DNA of 64,000 nt from Adiantum capillus-veneris (GCA_014529385.2 CM043952.1:58302119-58366118); one strand, 5' to 3'. Counted from the first letter of the stretch, positions 10,279 to 24,744 are shown. The notes: a model not told the origin generated them from the sequence alone. A program made the numbers and translations.

Positions 10279-10701
10279 ATGGCTAGTACGCTAGAGTCAT
10301 CCACTCCTGCCTTGGGTGAGAGGTACCCTCGTTAATTTTCACAAATATTTCACATGGTCTTTCCAGTGCTTGCATGTGAATGGGATTTGATAGGTACGCT
10401 AGCATGTGAGAGGAATTTTGAGGAGTTAGAATGGCTGGTACGTCTCTTGACCACGTCTGATCCATACTTAGTAGAGAGCGTTTCTCCCATTGCACAAGCC
10501 TACCCTTTTGACCAAGATGACTATAGGCGTCTAGTGACCTTCTTAGTAAACATGGGCACCTATGATGAAGAAGAAAATTTACAGGACTACACAGATGGCA
10601 CATATGGTCTCATGGATGATGACTTTGTTTATCTCGACGACGAGGATAGGGGTTTAGCCTTAGGGTTTCCCCCCAACCTCTACAATATCCTATTCCCTTG
10701 A
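10279..10701 (+). CDS. small acidic ORF in the 3' region of family A
   Basis: From the ATG at 10354 the frame runs 115 codons: acidic, with LACEWDLIGTLACERNFEE near the start and a run of Asp-rich sequence (DDDFVYLDDEDRG) near the end. An upstream ATG at 10279 opens a 12-codon piece ending at a GT donor (10316); an AG acceptor at 10365-10366 would join it in frame. That intron would be 51 bases, shorter than usual in plants, so the unspliced 10354 start is equally possible. A TATA-like run lies 140 bases upstream and a purine tract (TAGGGGGAGTG) right after the stop. No family is recognised. Confidence 0.4.
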
Positions 10702-12053
10702 CTCTCTAGGGGGAGTGCAAATAATTAGGTTAGGGTTCCTTATGTTTTTTGTTGTGTTCAATAAGTGTTGGTACCTTTTCCCACTAATGTGTCTCCTGGA
10801 GGTATTCCTTTTGTTTCCTAGTGTGTACAGGAGCGTTTTGCTATTGATAGGATTTGGACCTTCATGGAACCTTTCTCTCATTCACACTTCAGATCAAGCG
10901 CCACCATCAACACAAACAGGTGTTTCTTGTCCATTAGCATTGTCCCTTATCTTTTTTGCATCTATGATTGTCTGCTTTGATTGTGATTGGTAGCATAATA
11001 TCCAGCACATTTGCTTAGTATCAAACATTTAATTCAATGTCTTTTTTGTCATAATCCCTTGTCTAGGTTTAAACATCAAGCAAATCCGACTAAGCTAGTT
11101 TGACCAAGTTAGGTGTTAGAGATCTTCTCTTAATACCAAGGGGAATGCCTTCCTAATAATTAATGGTTACTTAGGTTCTTAATCCGATTTCGGCAGCATT
11201 GTGTGAAATGTACTAGGGCTTTCTAGTGGGCTTGACCCTATTGACCTTTAGCTTAAGTATTATAAAGGGAGTTTACTAGTGTGATGAGCCTGGGGAGGTG
11301 TATCAGTGTTATATGACCCCCCAAAGTTACAAAATTAAAATGATGAAAATGAACAAACAAAAAATCAAAGTGCCACATTGTAAAATCTTAAGCTGGAAGA
11401 GAAATCTCAACTTGATTGGGTACTTCACTCACATGTATCGCCTATGGTACTAGAGCCCTAGAGGTTCCTAGTATGGGCGCTTTTTCTTGAAAAGCAAAAA
11501 ACCCAAGGCATACAAAATAAGCACACACATCAAAATTGAATCACTGTGAAAAGAATTTGGGGGGTCAAAGAAAAAGTAATCAGTCGGGCGATGATTTCAT
11601 GAGAAATTCCTTTTATGGTAGCTTAACTACAAGGTCTTCTAGATATAGCCTCTAGTCAGCCCTCGAACATGAATACTTGGCTCTCGCGATTAAACAACTT
11701 AATTGACCACAGAAAATTAAGAAGCTTACCCATGGTATTAATATTCGATCTCTAGTGCCTTTCGACCGTCAAAACCCCAGGCTTGTTTAATTTTTTACCT
11801 TTACATCTGTTTATGCATTTGATTACATTGCAATTTAATGTTCATTGCTGACAAATGTTTGAAATTCTTTTACCAATCAATTTGTCTACCTAAAACTGCA
11901 TATGCTTTTTAATCACTTATGAGAATGCAATTACTGTGCCAATGTTGTTTGATTTTGCAGTGACTGAAGAAGGCTAAGGACATTCATCTCAAATGCTCTT
12001 CCACCTCGACGAACGAGCTTCAACTCAATAGCTTCCGAGGACGGAATCTACAT
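10702..12053 (+). other. non-coding 3' region of family A element
   Basis: About 1.35 kb between the acidic ORF and the terminal purine tract. No frame longer than about 90 codons looks protein-like. I see no tandem array or inverted repeat of note. It is treated as the 3' untranslated part of the element because the LTR follows. Confidence 0.5.
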
Positions 12054-12067
12054 CAGGAAGGGGGGCA
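12054..12067 (+). other. polypurine tract
   Basis: AGGAAGGGGGGCA directly before the LTR start TGTTAACCC. It primes second-strand DNA synthesis. The sequence resembles the tract at 10049-10061. Confidence 0.75.
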
Positions 12068-12660
12068 TGTTAACCCTCACGGCTCACGGACACCCCATCA
12101 CCTAAGACGGACGTGTATTATGTATTTGGTAGAGTCAGGTACCGGGCTTGTCGGACCAATAGGAAAAGGGTAAGAGTGATCTCCGATGAGAGGCGCACTC
12201 TAACTGGGACATTCAAGGGATTAGTTGGCTAAGCATGGGCGCCCAAGTGTGAATGGGGTGAGCTCATATAAAAGCCAACTAAACCTAAAATTCACTTATT
12301 CTCTCATTTGTGCAATAGAAGAGTGCTCTTGCTCCATCTCCATCTCCATCTTCTTCTTCTTCACCTCCTTGTGTGTGTGTGTGTGTGTGTATGTGTGTGT
12401 GAGAGAGAGAGAGAGTGTGTGTGCGATTGAGCATTGAGACGACGGCACGGCGGCGGCGAAGCGGTTGAGCGCGGCGAAGCGGCGGCTCCTTCTGCTTCGC
12501 GGCAAGGAATCCTCCACGAAGCAAGCGTAGAGCGGTGAGTGACACACCATCGCTTTCTTTGAGCTTACTAGTTAAGCTAGTTGTGTGCTTGGAGCCGTCT
12601 GTGGCTCGCACACAGTGTTAGGCAAGTCCCTTGCTTCGACAGTGCGGCAAGGAGCGCACA
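12068..12660 (+). repeat. 3' LTR of family A
   Basis: Starts TGTTAACCCTCACGG and ends GGAGCGCACA. It aligns along its length with 60473-61038, with small indels. TATAAAA at 12267-12273 is the likely core promoter, so U3 is about 230 bases. A short (GT)n(GA)n tract (12370-12422) and a GC-rich CGGCGGCGAAGCGG stretch lie in the transcribed part. A flanking duplication cannot be checked because the 5' end is lost. Confidence 0.85.
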
Positions 12661-13654
12661 ATTGCACACTTGATCACACATACATGAGTATATACATGCT
12701 AAATTAACTCAATTTTAATCAAAAATTGATCAAATTTTAACTCAATTTAGCATTGAACACACACACAAATTAGGTGCACAAATCCAATTTTTTGCTCAAT
12801 TAGCAACGAAATTAGGCCAACTCCTAATGCTTGCACACACATTTCTTGCCAAATCATCAATCTACAAGGATTAAGGTGTTCAATTTGACCATAAATCTTC
12901 TCATCAAAGTTATTCAAAATGGGCACACACATTCAAATCTTGCCCTAATTTTGGCAATTAGGCCTACTCCATGACTGGAATAGCCTCACATACACATCAA
13001 TTTAGTGATTTGCACACACAATTTATGCAAAACTACCATTCCTCAAGCATCTAGGCATCCAATTTCATGAGATTAGGCATAAATTCCATCAATTAGGCAC
13101 ACAGCTAATTTTTGCAATGATTTAGCAACTCAATGGGATCAACTTAATCAATTAAAAATTGAGCGGAGTAGGTCAATCCACTTACAATTGATTGCTTGCT
13201 TGCTAAGTCCTTGCTCCTCGCGTAGACACACTATTGCACACACATGTGTGCAACTCCGATTCGGTCCAAAATTGATCAAAAAATTGACCAAAAACAACAC
13301 TCAATCACATGATTAGGCATAGATTAGAGCAATTAAGAGTGATGATCCTCCTCAATTAAGGGGCTTTAGCATACATTCCAAATCAAAATTAGTGGTTAGG
13401 TTAGCACAATTAGCATGGAATTAGTACAATTAGCACGAAATTAGCATGAATGGGATGCAAAATTAGTGAAGGTTAGTGAAAAATTAGCAAAATCAAAAGA
13501 GATTTAGGGGTTTTTGGGGTGAAATGACTCTATACACATCCAATTAATCCTAATTACACTACACACAAATCAAATCCTACCTAATTACAAGAAATCGGTA
13601 ATCAAATTACTCTTATCTTTTGCAACCTCAACTCCACTAGCGTAGGCAACCCGT
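12661..13654 (-). other. AT-rich leader of a minus-strand LTR element
   Basis: About 1 kb with no convincing ORF, rich in short recurring strings such as GCACACACA, AATTAGG and CAATTTT. On the minus strand it lies just downstream of a primer binding site, so it is read as the 5' leader of an element whose body is cut off at the family A LTR. Confidence 0.4.
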
Positions 13655-13672
13655 CCCCGACAACGGCACCAA
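13655..13672 (-). other. primer binding site, Asp-tRNA type
   Basis: The minus strand reads TGGTGCCGTTGTCGGGGA immediately after an LTR ending CCAACA. It differs at two positions from the tRNA-Asp-type site TGGCGCCGTTGCCGGGGA commonly used by plant Tat/Athila elements. Confidence 0.65.
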
Positions 13673-13722
13673 TGTTGGAGGCTCGCCATAGCATAGGCAA
13701 TCTCCCACAAAATCTATCAATC

Positions 13723-13723
<1 letters not shown>

Positions 13724-13790
<67 letters not shown>
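13724..13790. repeat. (GA)n microsatellite
   Basis: About 33 uninterrupted GA units next to the first copy of the 429-bp duplication. A short GA tract at about 14199-14210 marks the same place in the second copy. Confidence 0.95.
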
Positions 13791-14600
13791 ATGACCCGTT
13801 GGAGGCATCACACAAAGAATGTGCGAGAGCGTTGTCGGATGCAAAGATTGAGAGGATTCAAGAGCGTGCATCCTCCAATGCAAATAGAAATCATCCCAAA
13901 TCAACTAATGCTAATCGCACATCAAGCATCAATTTCAAGCAATCATCTACACACATCAAGGAACTAAGTGAAACACACTAATCTTGGAATCTCTCAAGCA
14001 CAAATCTAATTACATGCATTGACGATTAAGCACACAAGATCGCATTCAAGTCGGCCACCCCAACCATGCCCATCATGGTGTCCAAATCAAGTCACACATA
14101 ATCAAATTAAGCTCAAGGCTTCTTAAACCTACACACACACACAAGCACACCATTAGAGGACAACTCTAATCCCTCAATCACGAGTACACCCACAATCCGG
14201 AGAGAGAGAGCATGACCCGGTTCGGGCTTGGAGGCATCACACAAAGAATGTGCAAGAGAGTCATCGGATGCAAAGATTGAGAGGATTCAAGAGCGTGCAT
14301 CCTCCAATGCAAATAGAAATCATCCCAAATCAACTAATGCTAATCGCACATCAAGCATCAATTTCAAGCAATCATCTACACACATCAAGCAATGAAGTGA
14401 AACACACTAATCTTCGAATCTCTCAAGCACAACTCTAATTATATGCATTGACGATTAAGCACACAAGATCTCATTCAAGTCGGCCACCCCTACCATGCCC
14501 ATCATGGTGTCCAAATCAAGTCACACATAATCAAATTAAGCTCAAGGCTTCTTAAACCTACACATACACACAAGCACACCATTAGAGTACACCCACTCCG
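13791..14600. repeat. 429-bp-period direct duplication
   Basis: Sequence from GCATGACCCG at about 13790 recurs from about 14210, both running to CACAAGCACACCATTAGAG. The copies differ by scattered substitutions and a few short indels. Confidence 0.85.
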
Positions 14601-15083
14601 CTTAATCGAGAGAGTTAGATAAGGACACTAATCGGAGTAGCTTAGCATAAGTGAGAGTTAGATTAGAGAAGATCAACACTTCAAAACAATGAAGGAAACT
14701 AGATAAACATGATTGACAACATAATGAAGACTAGATTATTTAAGAGAGGATTACACTAATTACATGTGATTAGCACTAGCCTTCTAAGCATGGGCATTAA
14801 GCTCAAAGGCTAGGCCATCAAGAGCTACTCTAGAGAGAGAGTTCTCAAAATGACAACTCAAGAATGACCTCTCATTAAGCATAGGGATATTTTATAGCTT
14901 TGGTAACCCAACTATGGGATAAAGTGAGCTCTCTAGCCTAAACTCATACAACTTTGGAACTCCTAAATGAGCCCAAGCCCTATACAATGAAAAGTAAATA
15001 CTGTGCACTATGGCACATCCACAGCTTGGTGCATAAATGGTGTAGCCTGTGTTAGCCGCTGCTAACAGTAACAACCAAATTTT

Positions 15084-15826
15084 TGTTAAGTATGGAGCCT
15101 GATTTACCCTTGTAATTTTCTGTGGTAAAAGCGCACATTTGTAAGGCCCCCATTATGAGGAGAGCCAGCGTGCGTGAAGGAAAATCACTCACCGACAACC
15201 AAAAATTTCACGGACAAGAATCAGGGACAACTTTAGAGGCCTCGGGGGCGGAGGTCCCTGAGACTTTTTTTTTCGCCGGAATATTATGGCCGGCCGGCGG
15301 TCGGAAACTGGTCAGAAAACAACCGGTCGGTTGGCCGGTGGCCGGTAGTCAATGGCCGATGGCCGGTGGCCGGTGGCCGAATTCAAAAGCGAATTTGTCT
15401 TCTCAAGGGCGGCCACACATGGGCGGATTGGAGGGTCCGATTTGGACTTATTCGCACAAGGGCGGCTACACATGGCTGTCCCTCATAAGAGAGGGCAGCC
15501 CTTTTGGCCTATAAAAGGAGGCCATTTCTACACACATTTTATAGTGTGAAGTTGATGCAACAAGGTGAGTGTGAGGTGGTGAGAGTGAATCAAGGCGGGA
15601 GCTCTATCAAGGGTTTAATCCCTTTGTAAACTACTTCTTCTTTTGAAGTGCTAAAGCCATTGAGTGGCTGCTTTCCCGTGGATGTAGCCCACATTGGGTG
15701 AACCACGTATATCGTGTGTACTCTCTCTCTCTCTCTCTACTCTATAATCTCTTGTGTGTGAAATCTATCTCTCTCCATTAAGTAATCTACTCAAAAATCT
15801 ATTTAGCTACGTCTTATTTTCTAACA
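15084..15826 (+). repeat. copia 5' LTR
   Basis: Begins TGTTAAGTATGG and ends TTTTCTAACA. TATAAAA at 15510-15516 is the core promoter. A GC-rich run of GGCCGGTGGCC-like units lies in U3 (about 15290-15375). It has roughly 55 bases near 15220-15290 that the 3' LTR lacks. Confidence 0.92.
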
Positions 15827-15828
15827 AC

Positions 15829-15842
15829 TGGTATCAAAGCAA
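15829..15842 (+). other. primer binding site, initiator-Met type
   Basis: TGGTATCAAAGCAA two bases after the LTR end, matching the 3' end of plant initiator tRNA-Met apart from the usual variation seen in copia elements. Confidence 0.85.
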
Positions 15843-15899
15843 GGTTTGCTCATAGCTAAATTATCTCAAGGAAAGGATTCCTTGAATTGAGTGGGAGGT

Positions 15900-16868
15900 A
15901 TGGCGGAGGAAGGGAAACTCAAGATTGAGAAGTTCAACGGCAAAAACTACCAACATTGGAAGATGCAGATTGAACACTATCTCTACCAGAAGGACCTCTA
16001 TTTGCCACTAGGCGGTCTTGCGAAGAAGCCCGCAACAATGGCAGATGAAGCATGGATTGTCCTTGATCGAAAGGCACTGGGAACAATTCGGTTCAGCTTG
16101 GCGTCAACGATGGCCTTCAATGTTTCGGAGATGAAGACCACGGAGGACTTGATGAAGTCACTTGACGACTTCTACGAGAAACCATCGGCATCCAATAAGG
16201 TATTTCTTATGAAGCGCTTGTTCAATCTAAAGATGGCAGAGAATGGTTCAGTTGCAGAACACCTAAATGACTTTAACACAAACATAAGTCAACTTCGATC
16301 GGTAAAAATCAATTTCAATGACAAAGTGCGAGCTCTCCTTATACTATCATCTCTACCGGATAGTTGGGACAGCCTTGTGATGGCTATAAGTAATTCTATC
16401 TTTGGTACAAATACTATCTTTGGTACAAATACTCTTAAGTTTGATGATGTTGTGGGTGTTCTCCTAAGCGAGAAACTACGAAGGAGAAGCACAGGAGAAT
16501 CATCAAGTGCTGCATTGTCAGTGGAAACAAGAGGAAGGCCTAAGGAGAGGTTCAAAAACCAAAAGGGTCGTGATCGCTCAAGGCGGAGCAAGTCACGGAC
16601 AAAGTCAGTTCTTGCATGTTGGAACTGCGGCAAGAAGGGCCACGTCAAGAAGGATTGTTGGTCCAAGAAGAAGAAGGAGACAGAGTCTCAAGACAACAAG
16701 CCAACATCGAAGGCCAATGTGGCAGGTAAAGTAGAGCAAGATGCTCTAATTCTCTCATTAGACAATGTGTCTAATTCCTGGATAGTAGATTCCGGGGCTT
16801 CATTCCATGCGACACCACACAAGCAACATTTCCAAGACTACACCAAAGGTAATTTTGGGTATGTATAG
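15900..16868 (+). pseudogene. copia gag and protease start
   Basis: ATG at 15900 opens with GKLKIEKFNGKNYQHWKMQI, the typical start of TNT1-type gag. The UBN2-like capsid region spans residues about 50-190, followed by a basic stretch and the knuckle CWNCGKKGHVKKDC (about 16618-16660). The protease active site WIVDSGASFHAT is near 16780-16815, with the DSG triad. A TAG at 16866-16868 interrupts within the protease and the frame goes on with LGDDEAC. A tandem duplication of 8 residues (FGTNTI) sits near residue 165. Confidence 0.9.
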
Positions 16869-17300
16869 TTGGGAGATGATGAAGCTTGTGAGATTGTCAG
16901 CAAAGGTACAGTTTCTGTCAAAACTGCTAACGGAAATGAATGGAAGCTTAAAGATGTTAGGCATGTTCCTTCTCTTCGCAAAAATTTAATCTCTATAGGA
17001 CAATTGGACGATGAAGGTCACAACATTTCATTCGGAAACAAACGGTGGAAGATCTCAAAGGGATCTTTGGTGGTTGCCAAGGGAGAAAAGGTCGGTACAC
17101 TTTACTTGTGTACTGTTAGCACGCAACCTTTAGCTTGTGCAGCAACTACAGAAGTTGGCAGTGCAGTGTGGCACTATCGACTTGGGCATATGAGTGCCAA
17201 AGGAATGCAAATCCTTCAAACAAAGACGCTATTACCAGGTTTGAAAGAAGTGGACTTAGAGTTTTGTGAAGATTGTGTTTATGGTAAACAAAGAGGGTAA
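16869..17300 (+). pseudogene. copia protease end and GAG_pre-integrase region
   Basis: Continues from the stop at 16866 with the rest of the protease (VRHVPSLRKNLISIGQLDD) and the HHCC zinc region (WHYRLGHMSAKGM, CEDCVYGKQ). A TAA at 17298 follows the GKQ motif and the next stretch is A-rich with a frame change before the integrase core. Confidence 0.88.
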
Positions 17301-17344
17301 AATTTCAAAAATCAGGAAATGAAAGAAAAAATAAAAAACTTGAG

Positions 17345-18133
17345 TTGGTTCATTTTTATGTTTGGGGTCCTGCAAGTACACCATCACTTGGTGGCTCATT
17401 GTACTATGTAACATTCATAGACAATGCGACTAGAAAAACATGGGTTTATGTCATGAAGAATAAATTCGATGTATTTTCCATATTTCAAAGGTGGAAATCC
17501 TTTGTGGAGAATGAAACAGGTACCAAGGTTAAATGCCTCAGATCTGACAATGGAGGCGAATATTGCAGCCAAGCTTTTGAAAGCTTTTGTGCTAGCAATG
17601 GCATTCGGAGGCAAAGGACAACCCCAAGGACACCTCAACAAAATGGGATTTCTGAAAGGATGAACAGGACAATCATGGAACGAGCACGAAGCATGCGGCT
17701 ACATGCAGGCCTACCGCTTGAGCTTTGGGCGGAAGCTGTAAGTACGTCTGTGTACTTAATCAATCGGTCACCCTCAACGGCATTGGATGGGGGAGTTCCA
17801 GAAGAGGCATGGACAGGTAAACCGGTGAATTATGCATTTCTTAGAGTGTTTGGGTGTGAGGCTTTCATGCACATAGATAGAAGCCTAAGATCAAAGCTAG
17901 ATACAAAGTCCAAAAAGTGTTTCTTCGTTGGCTATGGAGAAGGAGACTTTGGGTATCGCCTATGGAATCCTGAAGATGGTAAAATCTTAAGGAGTAGGGA
18001 TGTAATTTTTAACGAACAAAATATGTACAAAGATTACTTGGAAAGAAAACAAACAAAAGAAACAGGTGATGAGTACATGGAGCTTGAGGATGGTGAAGAC
18101 TCAAGGACTGCAAATGGTGACAATGTGCAATAA
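17345..18133 (+). pseudogene. copia integrase core
   Basis: YYVTFIDNATRKTWVYVMK, LRSDNGGEYCS and TPQQNGISERMNRTI are typical, so the second Asp and the Glu of the DDE triad are present. The first Asp, expected in the block before VWGP, is Tyr here (HFYVWGPA, codon TAT at 17357-17359), which should abolish strand transfer. The C-terminal YRLWNPEDGKI block is normal. It ends in a TAA at 18131 in the spacer before RT. Confidence 0.9.
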
Positions 18134-19435
18134 CGTCAACCAAATGAGGAGCCTCAACCTATTCCCCGAAGATCTACAAGAGCAAGTAGACCTCCAGAAA
18201 GGTTTGTTCCTTCCTTCAACCATCTCTTGATCTCAGATTCTGGAGAGCCGGAATCATACGAAGAAGCTATGCAACATGAACCCAAAGAAGAATGGACGAA
18301 GAGCATGCAAGTGGAGATGGACTCACTACATCGCAAACAAACATGGGAGTTGGTTGAGTTGCCTAAAGGTAAGCGGGCACTTCAAAACAAATGGGTGTAC
18401 AAGGTGAAGGAAGAAGAAGGTGGGAAGAAAAGGTACAAGTCTAGGCTTGTGGTAAAAGGGTTTTCTCAAAAGAAAGGTATTGACTTCAATGAAATATTTT
18501 CTCCTGTTGTAAAAATGAACTCAATTAGGCTTCTCTTAAGCCTTGTGGCTGCTTATGATCTAAATCTCGAGCAAATGGATGTAAATACGGCATTCCCTCA
18601 CGGTGACTTAGAGGAGGAAATCTACATGCTTCAACCAAAGGGGTATGAAGTAAAAGGTAAGGAGAAAATAGTTTGCAGATTAAAGAAGAGCTTGTATGGT
18701 TTAAAGCAAGCATCAAGACAATGGTACTTGAATTTTGATCGATGGATGTTGAATCATGAATTCACAAGATGCAACTGGGATCACTGCGTCTACATGAAGA
18801 ATTTGGGAGATGGGAAATTCATCATCCTAATGTTGTATGTTGATGACATGTTGATTGCAAGTGCTAACATGCAGGACATCAAAGACCTAAAAGAGGAGCT
18901 GTCCAAATCTTTTTCAATGAAAGATTTAGGTGCTGCAAAGAGGATACTTGGTATGAAAATATCACGGGACAGGACGAAGAAGACAATAAAGCTATCTCAA
19001 GAAGATTACATCAATAAGGTACTAGAAAGGTTTGCAATGCAAAATGCAAAACCAGTTTCTACACCTTTGGCTGGTCATTTTAAACTAACGAAGGATATGT
19101 GTCCAAAGACACAAGAGGAGATAGCCTATATGTCTAAAGTTCCATATGCTGCAGCGGTAGGTTCTCTAATGTATGCTATGGTCTGGACAAGGCCAGACAT
19201 TGCACATGCAGTGGGAGTTGTGAGTAGGTTCATGGACAACCCAGGTAAAGCGCATTGGCAAGCTGTGAAGTGGATACTTAGGTATCTAAAAGGGACAATA
19301 ACAAATGCTTTGTATTTTGGAGGAACTGATATTTTTCTAGAAGGGTATGCTGATGCAGATATGGCAGGTGACAAAGATACTCGAAGGAGCACTACTGGCT
19401 ATGTGTTCATGGTTGGAGGCATAGCAGTAAGCTGA
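18134..19435 (+). pseudogene. copia reverse transcriptase
   Basis: Open from 18227, though coding resemblance starts right after the 18131 stop (PRRSTRASRPPERF). Motifs: WELVELPKGKRALQNKWVYK, VVKGFSQKKGIDF, SLYGLKQASRQWY and the catalytic LYVDDMLIA (about 18832-18860) with both Asp. The end AVS is followed by TGA at 19433 where copia elements normally have Trp, a single-base change. RNase H follows in the same frame. Confidence 0.93.
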
Positions 19436-19798
19436 GCTTCAAAGCTGCAGAAAGTGGTTTCACTTTCTACCACGGAAGCAGAGTATGTAGCAATGACGGA
19501 GGCAAGCAAAGAAATTATGTGGCTTCACAGATTCTTAAAAGAGCTTGGATTCAAACAAGACAATTGTGTCTTGTACAGTGATAGCCAAAGCTCTATCCAT
19601 CTTGCGAAGAACTCAGCCTTTCATTCAAGGACAAAGCACATTGAGGTGAGATATCACTTCATACGCACTCTTTTGGAAGAGGGACAGTTAAAGCTAGGAA
19701 AGGTGCATACAAGTGAAAATCCTGCAGACATGTTTACAAAGGTGGTCAACAAGGAGCAGTTGAGCTTTTGCTCATCTTCAATCCACATTCAAGGATAA
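19436..19798 (+). pseudogene. copia RNase H
   Basis: Contains SLSTTEAEYVAMTEASKE, LYSDSQSSIHLAKN and RTKHIEVRYHFIR, then NPADMFTK, the standard copia RNase H ending. The acidic residues Glu (TEAEY) and Asp (YSDSQ) are present. It ends about 45 bases before the polypurine tract. Confidence 0.93.
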
Positions 19799-19858
19799 GA
19801 AGCCATAATGGAAAGCAGTCACAGGTTTGGTTTGGAGATCAGTCTCCAAGTGGGAGAT

Positions 19859-20547
19859 TGTTAAGTATGGAGCCTGATTTACCCTTGTAATTTTCTGTGG
19901 TAAAAGCGCACATTTGTAAGGCCTCCATGATGAGGAGAGCCAGCGTGCGTGAAGGAAAATCACTCACCGGAAACCAAAATTTTCACGGACAAGAATCAGG
20001 GGCGGCCGGAAAGTGGTCGGAAAACAACCGATCGGTTGGCCGGTGGCCGGTAGTCAATGGCCGGTGGTCGGAAGTCAATTGCTGGTGGCCGGTGGCCGAA
20101 TTCAAAAGCGGACTTGTCTTCTCAAGGGCGGCCACACATGGGTGGATTGGAGGGTCCGATTTGGACTTATTCGCACAAGGGCGGCTACACATGGCTGTCC
20201 CTCATAAGAGAGGGCAACCCTTTTGGCCTATAAAAGGAGGCCATTTCTACACACATTTTATAGTGTGAAGTTGATGCAACAAGGTGAGTGTGAGGTGGTG
20301 AGAGTGAAGCAAAGCGGGAGCTCTATCAAGGGTTTAATCCCTTTGTAAACTACTTCTTCTTTTAAAGTGCTAAAGCCATTGAGTGGCTACTTTCCCGTGG
20401 ACGTAGCCCACATTGAGTGAACCACGTATATCGTGTGTACTCTCTCTCTCTCTCTCTCTCTCTGTACTCTATAATCTCTTGTGTGTGAAATCTATCTCTC
20501 TCCATTAAGTAATCTACTCAAAAATCTATTTAGCTACGTCTTATTTT
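19859..20547 (+). repeat. copia 3' LTR, missing its last six bases
   Basis: Matches 15084-15820 apart from a deletion of about 55 bases near 20000, scattered substitutions, and a longer (TC)n tract near 20440-20463. TATAAAA at 20229-20235. It stops at CTTATTTT, where the 5' LTR continues CTAACA, and the next repeat begins. Confidence 0.9.
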
Positions 20548-23465
<2,918 letters not shown>

Positions 23466-24649
23466 TTTTTTCCAAAACAATCCTTCCCAAGCATTAGCTA
23501 CAAGTTTTAATCAGCAAAAAAGTAAGCAGGCCAAGTAATTGCTAGTGGGCTAGAACTTAAATTAGAGCCCTTAATATAAATCCATGTACCAAAACAGTGA
23601 CAGTACGCATCCAGCCAAAAAAATATATACCCATTAACTGGTGTGCGGCGGGTACAAGTACACCCCCTTTTTCCAAAATATCATGAGTTTTTCCCAACAC
23701 GGAGTAATAGTCAAGCAACAAGGGATCAAACAGCCTACAATTTTGCAACCGAGATTAGTAGGCAAAAAAGAACAATACAAATCCCATTTAGTACCGATTT
23801 CCAGGGCAAAAAACAACCCTTGCAAACCGAGTGAACAGACCAACGACCCTTTAGGTGAATTTTTTCCAAAAAAACCGTTATAAGTATAGACAGTAGTCTG
23901 TGAACCATCAGTACTCATAGGACATAGAGTACCCCCAAGTTTGGGATAACAACGTTGCAGGAAGAATCAACCATAACTTCCTACAACCTTTGTGAAAAAA
24001 CTATCATTATCTGAGAATAACAAACCCTCACAGTACAAACACAAAGCAATACAACGGGTAAAACAAACCACAAAATAATAGTGGTCGACCTGAGTTACTT
24101 GAGTTGAGAGCTCCATGCTTCGATGTGGTTGAGATTCAAATATGGAATCACAAATTTTATGCAAGCAAACAGAGTACAACCAAAGCTAAGTGAGGGGCAG
24201 AGATGCGCCCTCACCTTTAGATAGATAAGGGAGGGAGGTCGCCATAACTGCAAATCGTGGAGTAATCCAAGCGCTTGGGAGATCTTCCACAGAGAAGGTG
24301 AGGCCGCCTGCATGGTGTAATGAAGAGGCAACCAGGAGAATTCATGGCAGGGTTTTCACCCGAGGTTAATTCACTCAAGTCTTGAGAAGGGCTATAGCCA
24401 ATGGTAGTGCCCATAGGCGGTAGGTTTTTACTAAAGTACTAGGAGTCAAGTGAGCTCGGGAATACCCCCAAGCTAGGTGGTAAAGTAGGAGTGTGTGTAT
24501 ATGCCATTAGACCAGAAAATACCATTACCTTATCAGGCCTTTAGTAGTTATGAAGGGCCAAGCCCCATAGTGGAGGTTCAAGCACTTTGAAGCTCCCCCT
24601 TTTTTTTTAAAGGAGGAACAAATAAGTAAGGAGTTAAATAAGTGCAGCA

Positions 24650-24740
<91 letters not shown>
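23466..24740. repeat. long direct repeat, copy B, ending in (TG)n
   Basis: Second copy of 20548-21832 with few substitutions. Its (TG)n tract runs from about 24651 to 24740 (about 44 units). Directly after it begins the 3' end of a minus-strand Penelope-like element, whereas copy A is followed by unrelated sequence. Confidence 0.88.

Positions 24741-24744
<4 letters not shown>

Larger units (their letters stand above)
2760..12660 (+). mobile_element. Ty3 element (family A), 5'-truncated, with 3' LTR
   Basis: Plus-strand order is gag zinc knuckles, protease, RT, RNase H, integrase, then three further ORFs, a polypurine tract at about 12054-12067 and an LTR at 12068-12660. The 5' LTR and the first part of gag are missing at the seam with the minus-strand chromovirus. 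The LTR matches the one at 60473-61038, where gag follows, so both belong to one family with a tRNA-Asp-type primer site. Several stops and frameshifts (3312, 5091, 5625, 5910, 6626, about 6840, 7861) show it is inactive. About 3.3 kb lies between integrase and LTR, far more than in simple Ty3 elements and reminiscent of the Tat/Athila side of the family. Confidence 0.85.
13673..15067 (-). repeat. orphan minus-strand LTR
   Basis: On the plus strand it runs from TGTTGGAGG to GCTAACA, giving TGTT...AACA ends, with the primer site next to its low-coordinate end. A minus-strand TATAAAATA lies at 14888-14896, about 170 bases inside the U3 end. It holds a (GA)n tract at about 13724-13790 and a direct duplication with period 429 (from 13801 and from 14230). 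No second LTR is seen. The U3 tip at 15050-15067 is a perfect 7-bp stem around CGCT. Confidence 0.55.
15084..20547 (+). mobile_element. Ty1/copia element (Tork/TNT1-like), both LTRs present
   Basis: LTRs at 15084-15826 and 19859-20547, initiator-Met primer site at 15829, gag, protease, integrase, RT and RNase H in copia order, and a polypurine tract at about 19843-19857. The gag start and the order of domains resemble TNT1-type elements. Coding is broken by stops at 16866, 17298, 18131 and 19433 and the first integrase Asp is replaced. The 3' LTR lacks its last six bases and runs straight into the next repeat, so no target duplication can be tested. Confidence 0.93.

Noticed and set aside
15122-15549. 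130-codon frame inside the copia 5' LTR
   Set aside because: It crosses the GC-rich U3 repeats and the 3' LTR version differs by indels that change it; no domain.
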